DNA of 7,048 nt from Vibrio sp. (GTDB taxonomy: Bacteria > Pseudomonadota > Gammaproteobacteria > Enterobacterales > Vibrionaceae). The notes under the pieces are model-generated. The model was not told where the DNA came from. It worked only from the letters and a program-made list of their open reading frames with translations, and made no database searches. This document shows positions 3,925-7,048 of this stretch, in pieces; position 1 is the first letter of the stretch; each line of letters opens with the position of its first letter. The DNA lies in the NCBI GenBank assembly GCA_007124475.1, contig SLFB01000124.1, positions 1 to 7,048 on the forward strand. Direction: 5' to 3'. A program made the position numbers and the translations under genes.

Positions 3925-6483
3925 GTGTCTCGATCGCTTTTTGTACATAAAACGACTCCGTTAGCGACGTTAATCAGTCGCTCAATGGTTGCTGCATTGG
4001 CGATTTTGATGCTTGGTGTCTTCTTTCACACTTATCAAGTCAGTAGTCGCTTAATCATTCAAGAAGTGATCAGAACATCCAATCAGAATGCTAATTTAGT
4101 GCAGAGTTTTTTTGACTCTCGTTTAACCTCTCTCGCGATTCAGCAAGATAGCAGTGCCAAGAGTGAGACTCTTATTCGCGCTTTACAACAACAATCTAGC
4201 CATGAAATTGAGCAATACTTCTTGAGTCTTGATCGTAGTGATAGTTTACCTATGGCTGATTTTCGCTTTATTTCAAGTGTGACTCAGCCGATATGGGATG
4301 ATGGCTATGCTCCGTTTTATGGTTTAATGGAAGCGAGCTTTAGCGACATTATTCAGCATGTGGGGTTCAGTCGGCATTGGCAGTTGCTCACACTGCCTTC
4401 TTTACTTGGCCCTACTTCTATTCTAGTCAGGCGAACTGAGATTGTTGATACGTCAAGTGGTGAATCGCTAGGTTTTTTATACAGCAATTTAGTCCTGAAT
4501 AATAATTTTTCCCTCACCGATTCATTGCGTCAGCATAGTGAAATTGAGCAGTTAGTATTAACCAATCAACAGCACGTGTTAGCTTCGACCGTTACTACAC
4601 AACAAAGTTATCAAGTTGAGGATGTGCTGCGAGAGGGGAATCAAGATTATGATTGGTATGGTCAGTTTATTGTTAGTCGAATTCCGTTAGTGATTGATGG
4701 TGTTGCCACGAGCTTAGACCTTTATGTGGTGCAAAGTAATCACAGCGCTTTGACTTTAAGAGACAGTTATTTTTGGGCAACTCTTATGGTTGTTCTGGCT
4801 ATTATCACTGCTTTTATCGGTTTTCGTTGGTGGTTGCAGCGTAAAATTGAAATGGAGATGAAGCGTCTTATTGACTATAGCGATCAAGTGGTTGAATTAA
4901 GGCAAGGCGTTCGATTTACCGGGTTAGATATTCTTGAGTTTGATCATTTAGGGCGCGCTTTAGAAATGACGTTCGCACAATTGGTCGAACAAGAAAAGCA
5001 ATTTGAGGATTTATTTAATTTTTCTTTATCACCCACCTTACTGTGGACTGCTCAGGGTGGTTTGATTCGCATGAATCCTAGTGCGGAAACGTATTTTTTA
5101 GCTGCTCATAGCCAAGAGCAGTCATTGCTTTCCGATTTAAAACCACAATTAATCATCGCGGTTCAACAGGCAGCGATTGGTAACCGAGTGGACGATTTTA
5201 GAACAGAGTTTGCAGGTCAAACCATATTATGGAGTTTGTCACCTATCACTATCGAGCAGCGAATTGTTTCAGTGATTACGCAGGGAAAAGATATTACTTC
5301 GTTAGTTGAGGCTGAAAAGCAGAGTGACCTGGCTCGTCAACATGCCGAGCAAGCGGCTCAATTGCGCGGCGACTTTTTGGCTAAAATGAGCCATGAATTA
5401 CGTACACCGTTAAACGGGATTTTAGGCGCTTCACAGCTGCTTCAGCAAACCACATTGCAGCAAGAACAAAAAGAACTGGTGCATGTCTTGTCGAGCGGTG
5501 GTGAACATTTATTAGCAGTTCTGAATGATATTCTCGATTTTTCAAAAATTGAGCAAGGTAAGTTTCAATTTCAAAAACGGCCATTTTTACTGGCTGATAT
5601 GGTGTCTGCGATTCACGGTATTTATCACCCATTGTGCCGTGAAAAAGGAATTGAGCTCATTGTTATCTGTGATGTTGAGCAAGACCTATTTATTAATAGC
5701 GATCAGACGCGCTTAAATCAAATTTTATTTAATTTACTCAATAACGCCGTTAAATTTACAGCGCAAGGCCGTATTCAATTAGAGTTGGTGATTCGTGATC
5801 CTGATTCGAACCATAGTGAACTGGCTGTAACGTTACAAGATACAGGGATAGGTATTGCTTCTGAAGATCTTGAGCGAATCTTTGAGCCTTTTACTCAGGT
5901 TGAATCAACAACCACTCGCCAGTATGGCGGCAGTGGGTTGGGACTATCGATTGTAAAAAGCTTAGTTGATTTACTCGATGGTAAGATCTCGGTCAGATCT
6001 TCTTTAGGGCAAGGCACTTGCTTTCATTTGTGTTTTCCGATTGAACTACAAAAAGACACTTTACAGCAATCACCCACTCAGCTTAGCCCTGACCGTTATG
6101 ACTTATTCAAACGCTCTATAAAAGCGCTGATAGTGGAAGATAACCATACCAATGCTTTTATACTGCAAGCTTTTTGTAAAAAGTACCAGATAGAGGTTGA
6201 TTGGGTAACGGATGGTTTACAGGCGATTGAATCGGTGAAAGAGCACCATTACGATATGATTCTAATGGATAATCAACTGCCTTATTTAGGGGGCGTTGAT
6301 GCTACTCGTATTATTCGTCAAGAAATGCAGTGTGTTGTGCCCATTTTTGCGTGTACTGCGGATGGTCTAGAAGAAACTCAACAGGCGTTTATCGAAGCGG
6401 GTGCTAACTATGTGCTGATAAAACCACTTAAACAAGAGACGTTTTATCAAGCACTGTGCTTTTTGGCTCAACAAATAGATTAG
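3925..6483 (+). CDS. luxQ: LuxQ, autoinducer-2 hybrid sensor kinase/phosphatase
   Basis: The product is 852 residues (V. harveyi LuxQ is about 859). It starts at GTG 3925, with AAAAGG at 3912-3917 as ribosome binding site. Transmembrane helices lie at about 17-37 and 283-304. Residues 40-280 between them are the periplasmic sensor, known in V. harveyi to have two PAS-like folds and to hold LuxP. A linker and a cytoplasmic PAS-like region (about 355-460) follow. The HisKA H-box is FLAKMSHELRTPLNG with the phosphorylated H490. The ATPase carries the N-box NLLNNAVKF (603-611), DTGIGI (639-644), FEPFTQ (653-658) and GGSGLGLSI (668-676). The receiver has D739, phosphoacceptor D782 (MDNQLP), T811 and K833. 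There is no C-terminal HPt, as expected: LuxQ uses the separate LuxU, then LuxO. All catalytic residues are intact. The protein is probably cotranscribed with luxP. Confidence 0.97.
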   Translation: MSRSLFVHKTTPLATLISRSMVAALAILMLGVFFHTYQVSSRLIIQEVIRTSNQNANLVQSFFDSRLTSLAIQQDSSAKSETLIRALQQQSSHEIEQYFLSLDRSDSLPMADFRFISSVTQPIWDDGYAPFYGLMEASFSDIIQHVGFSRHWQLLTLPSLLGPTSILVRRTEIVDTSSGESLGFLYSNLVLNNNFSLTDSLRQHSEIEQLVLTNQQHVLASTVTTQQSYQVEDVLREGNQDYDWYGQFIVSRIPLVIDGVATSLDLYVVQSNHSALTLRDSYFWATLMVVLAIITAFIGFRWWLQRKIEMEMKRLIDYSDQVVELRQGVRFTGLDILEFDHLGRALEMTFAQLVEQEKQFEDLFNFSLSPTLLWTAQGGLIRMNPSAETYFLAAHSQEQSLLSDLKPQLIIAVQQAAIGNRVDDFRTEFAGQTILWSLSPITIEQRIVSVITQGKDITSLVEAEKQSDLARQHAEQAAQLRGDFLAKMSHELRTPLNGILGASQLLQQTTLQQEQKELVHVLSSGGEHLLAVLNDILDFSKIEQGKFQFQKRPFLLADMVSAIHGIYHPLCREKGIELIVICDVEQDLFINSDQTRLNQILFNLLNNAVKFTAQGRIQLELVIRDPDSNHSELAVTLQDTGIGIASEDLERIFEPFTQVESTTTRQYGGSGLGLSIVKSLVDLLDGKISVRSSLGQGTCFHLCFPIELQKDTLQQSPTQLSPDRYDLFKRSIKALIVEDNHTNAFILQAFCKKYQIEVDWVTDGLQAIESVKEHHYDMILMDNQLPYLGGVDATRIIRQEMQCVVPIFACTADGLEETQQAFIEAGANYVLIKPLKQETFYQALCFLAQQID

Positions 6484-6586
6484 CAAAGGTTTTGAGCAGC
6501 TGAAGCTGTGACGGTATTGGCTGACGCGACACAAAGGTTTTAAGACGCGTCAAACCGTAGGCATAAGCTATAAAGCTATTATTGGG
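6484..6586. repeat. Structured gap between convergent luxQ and the barrel gene
   Basis: The 103-base gap contains an exact 10-base direct repeat, CAAAGGTTTT at 6484-6493 and 6532-6541, extending to 12 of 13 as CAAAGGTTTTRAG. A nested stem is formed by ACGGT/ACCGT (6511-6515 and 6554-6558) outside and TGACGCG/CGCGTCA (6522-6528 and 6546-6552) inside. The 12-bp outer-plus-inner stem could end transcription from either side, but no T-run follows on either strand. A bidirectional terminator is only a possibility. Confidence 0.4.
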
Positions 6587-7048
6587 TTAGAAGTGGAATC
6601 GAACACCCATACCTATTTGTGGACTCCATATCCCGGCATTGCGCAGTTCAGCGGTAAGTGCCATTTGCTGGGTTGAATGGAAACGCACGCCCGCAATAAA
6701 AACAGAGCGGTCTTCATTGCGGCCAATACGAAGATGACCTTCCATATTTTCTGTTAACCAAACACGAGTCCCGATATTGAGCTCAACAAGAGTATCATTC
6801 TTATTGCCTTCTGAGCGGCTACTTCTGACGCTATGAACCAGCATTTGTCCATAAATATCCGCGAAAGGATTTAATGGGCCATTAAATCCCATACCCACCG
6901 CCGCGTCCCAATCCCCTTCAAAGCGAGAATCCACACGACCGACGAGGTGAGAGTTTTCGGTAAAATAGGTGTTAAATTCGCCGCCAAAAGACTCTGGGCT
7001 CAATGCGGTGCGCAATTCAAAAAAATTATAATTAAAATTATTTGCCAA
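6587..7048 (-). CDS. Probable outer-membrane beta-barrel protein, C-terminal fragment
   Basis: The frame is open to the right edge, so the 153 visible residues are the C-terminal part. The first codon at the edge happens to be TTG and is not a credible start. The sequence shows repeated alternating amphipathic strands rich in aromatic and Gly residues (for example FEGDWDAAVGMGF, FADIYGQMLVHSV, HLRIGRNEDRSVFIAGVRFH). It ends IGMGVRFHF, with a terminal Phe, the signal used for barrel assembly by the BAM machinery. About six strands can be counted. No porin family is recognised and no function is claimed. It converges on luxQ, so it is a separate transcription unit. The N-terminus and any signal peptide lie outside the window. 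Confidence 0.7.
   Translation of the reverse strand: MANNFNYNFFELRTALSPESFGGEFNTYFTENSHLVGRVDSRFEGDWDAAVGMGFNGPLNPFADIYGQMLVHSVRSSRSEGNKNDTLVELNIGTRVWLTENMEGHLRIGRNEDRSVFIAGVRFHSTQQMALTAELRNAGIWSPQIGMGVRFHF

Noticed and set aside
5381..5632. Minus-strand ORF of 83 codons within luxQ.
   Set aside because: It is antisense to the HisKA region of luxQ, which is certain, and its composition shows no protein-like pattern.
7046..7048. TTG at the right edge as the start of the beta-barrel protein.
   Set aside because: It is only where the open frame meets the edge. A barrel protein needs a signal peptide, and the visible N-terminus has none, so the gene continues outside.
1..7048. CRISPR arrays, tRNA or rRNA genes, transposase genes, toxin-antitoxin pairs.
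   Set aside because: I looked for these and saw no regularly spaced repeats, no cloverleaf candidates, no transposase-like frames and no toxin-antitoxin pair.

Overview
The window looks like chromosomal DNA from a Vibrio or a close relative in the Vibrionaceae. The main reason is a complete luxP-luxQ pair, the autoinducer-2 (AI-2) quorum-sensing receptor. The LuxP product aligns closely, from memory, with V. harveyi LuxP and keeps the AI-2-contacting residues. Base composition is moderately AT-rich, and the intergenic spaces carry palindromic elements of a kind common between vibrio genes. In the vibrios I know, luxPQ lies on the second chromosome. The replicon cannot be proven from this window.

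Left part (1-1346), mostly intergenic. It begins with the N-terminal fragment of a small membrane protein on the minus strand (start at 98), with a candidate promoter and leader hairpin behind it. A long composite palindromic repeat follows (about 338-525). Then comes a minus-strand gene for a charged, probably coiled-coil protein of 107 residues (915-592), closed by a clean intrinsic terminator at 546-570. A second, shorter copy of the same repeat lies upstream of it (about 975-1103), so the gene is flanked by two family members. A possible third, degenerate end lies at 1278-1297.

Middle (1347-2686), plus strand. There are three closely spaced small genes. The first encodes an unrecognised 110-residue protein, the second a YceH/UPF0502 (DUF480) double winged-helix protein, and the third a UPF0213-type GIY-YIG domain protein. 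The last two overlap by 8 bases and are probably translated together. A perfect 11-bp hairpin lies in the 3' end of the GIY-YIG gene, and a weak terminator-like hairpin follows it.

Right part (2804-6483), plus strand: luxP and luxQ, 29 bases apart and probably one transcript. LuxP binds AI-2 in the periplasm and controls LuxQ, a two-transmembrane hybrid sensor kinase (periplasmic sensor, PAS-like region, HisKA, HATPase, receiver). By analogy with V. harveyi and V. cholerae, phosphate would flow from LuxQ His490 to Asp782, then to the separate phosphotransferase LuxU and the regulator LuxO. Neither of those is in this window. The end of the window holds the C-terminal part of a convergent minus-strand gene for a probable outer-membrane beta-barrel protein.

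I find no new multi-gene system. The best leads for follow-up are the modular repeat family with its 70-base three-hairpin insertion, the hairpin next to the ribosome binding site of the unrecognised 1347 gene, and the 11-bp hairpin inside the GIY-YIG coding sequence.
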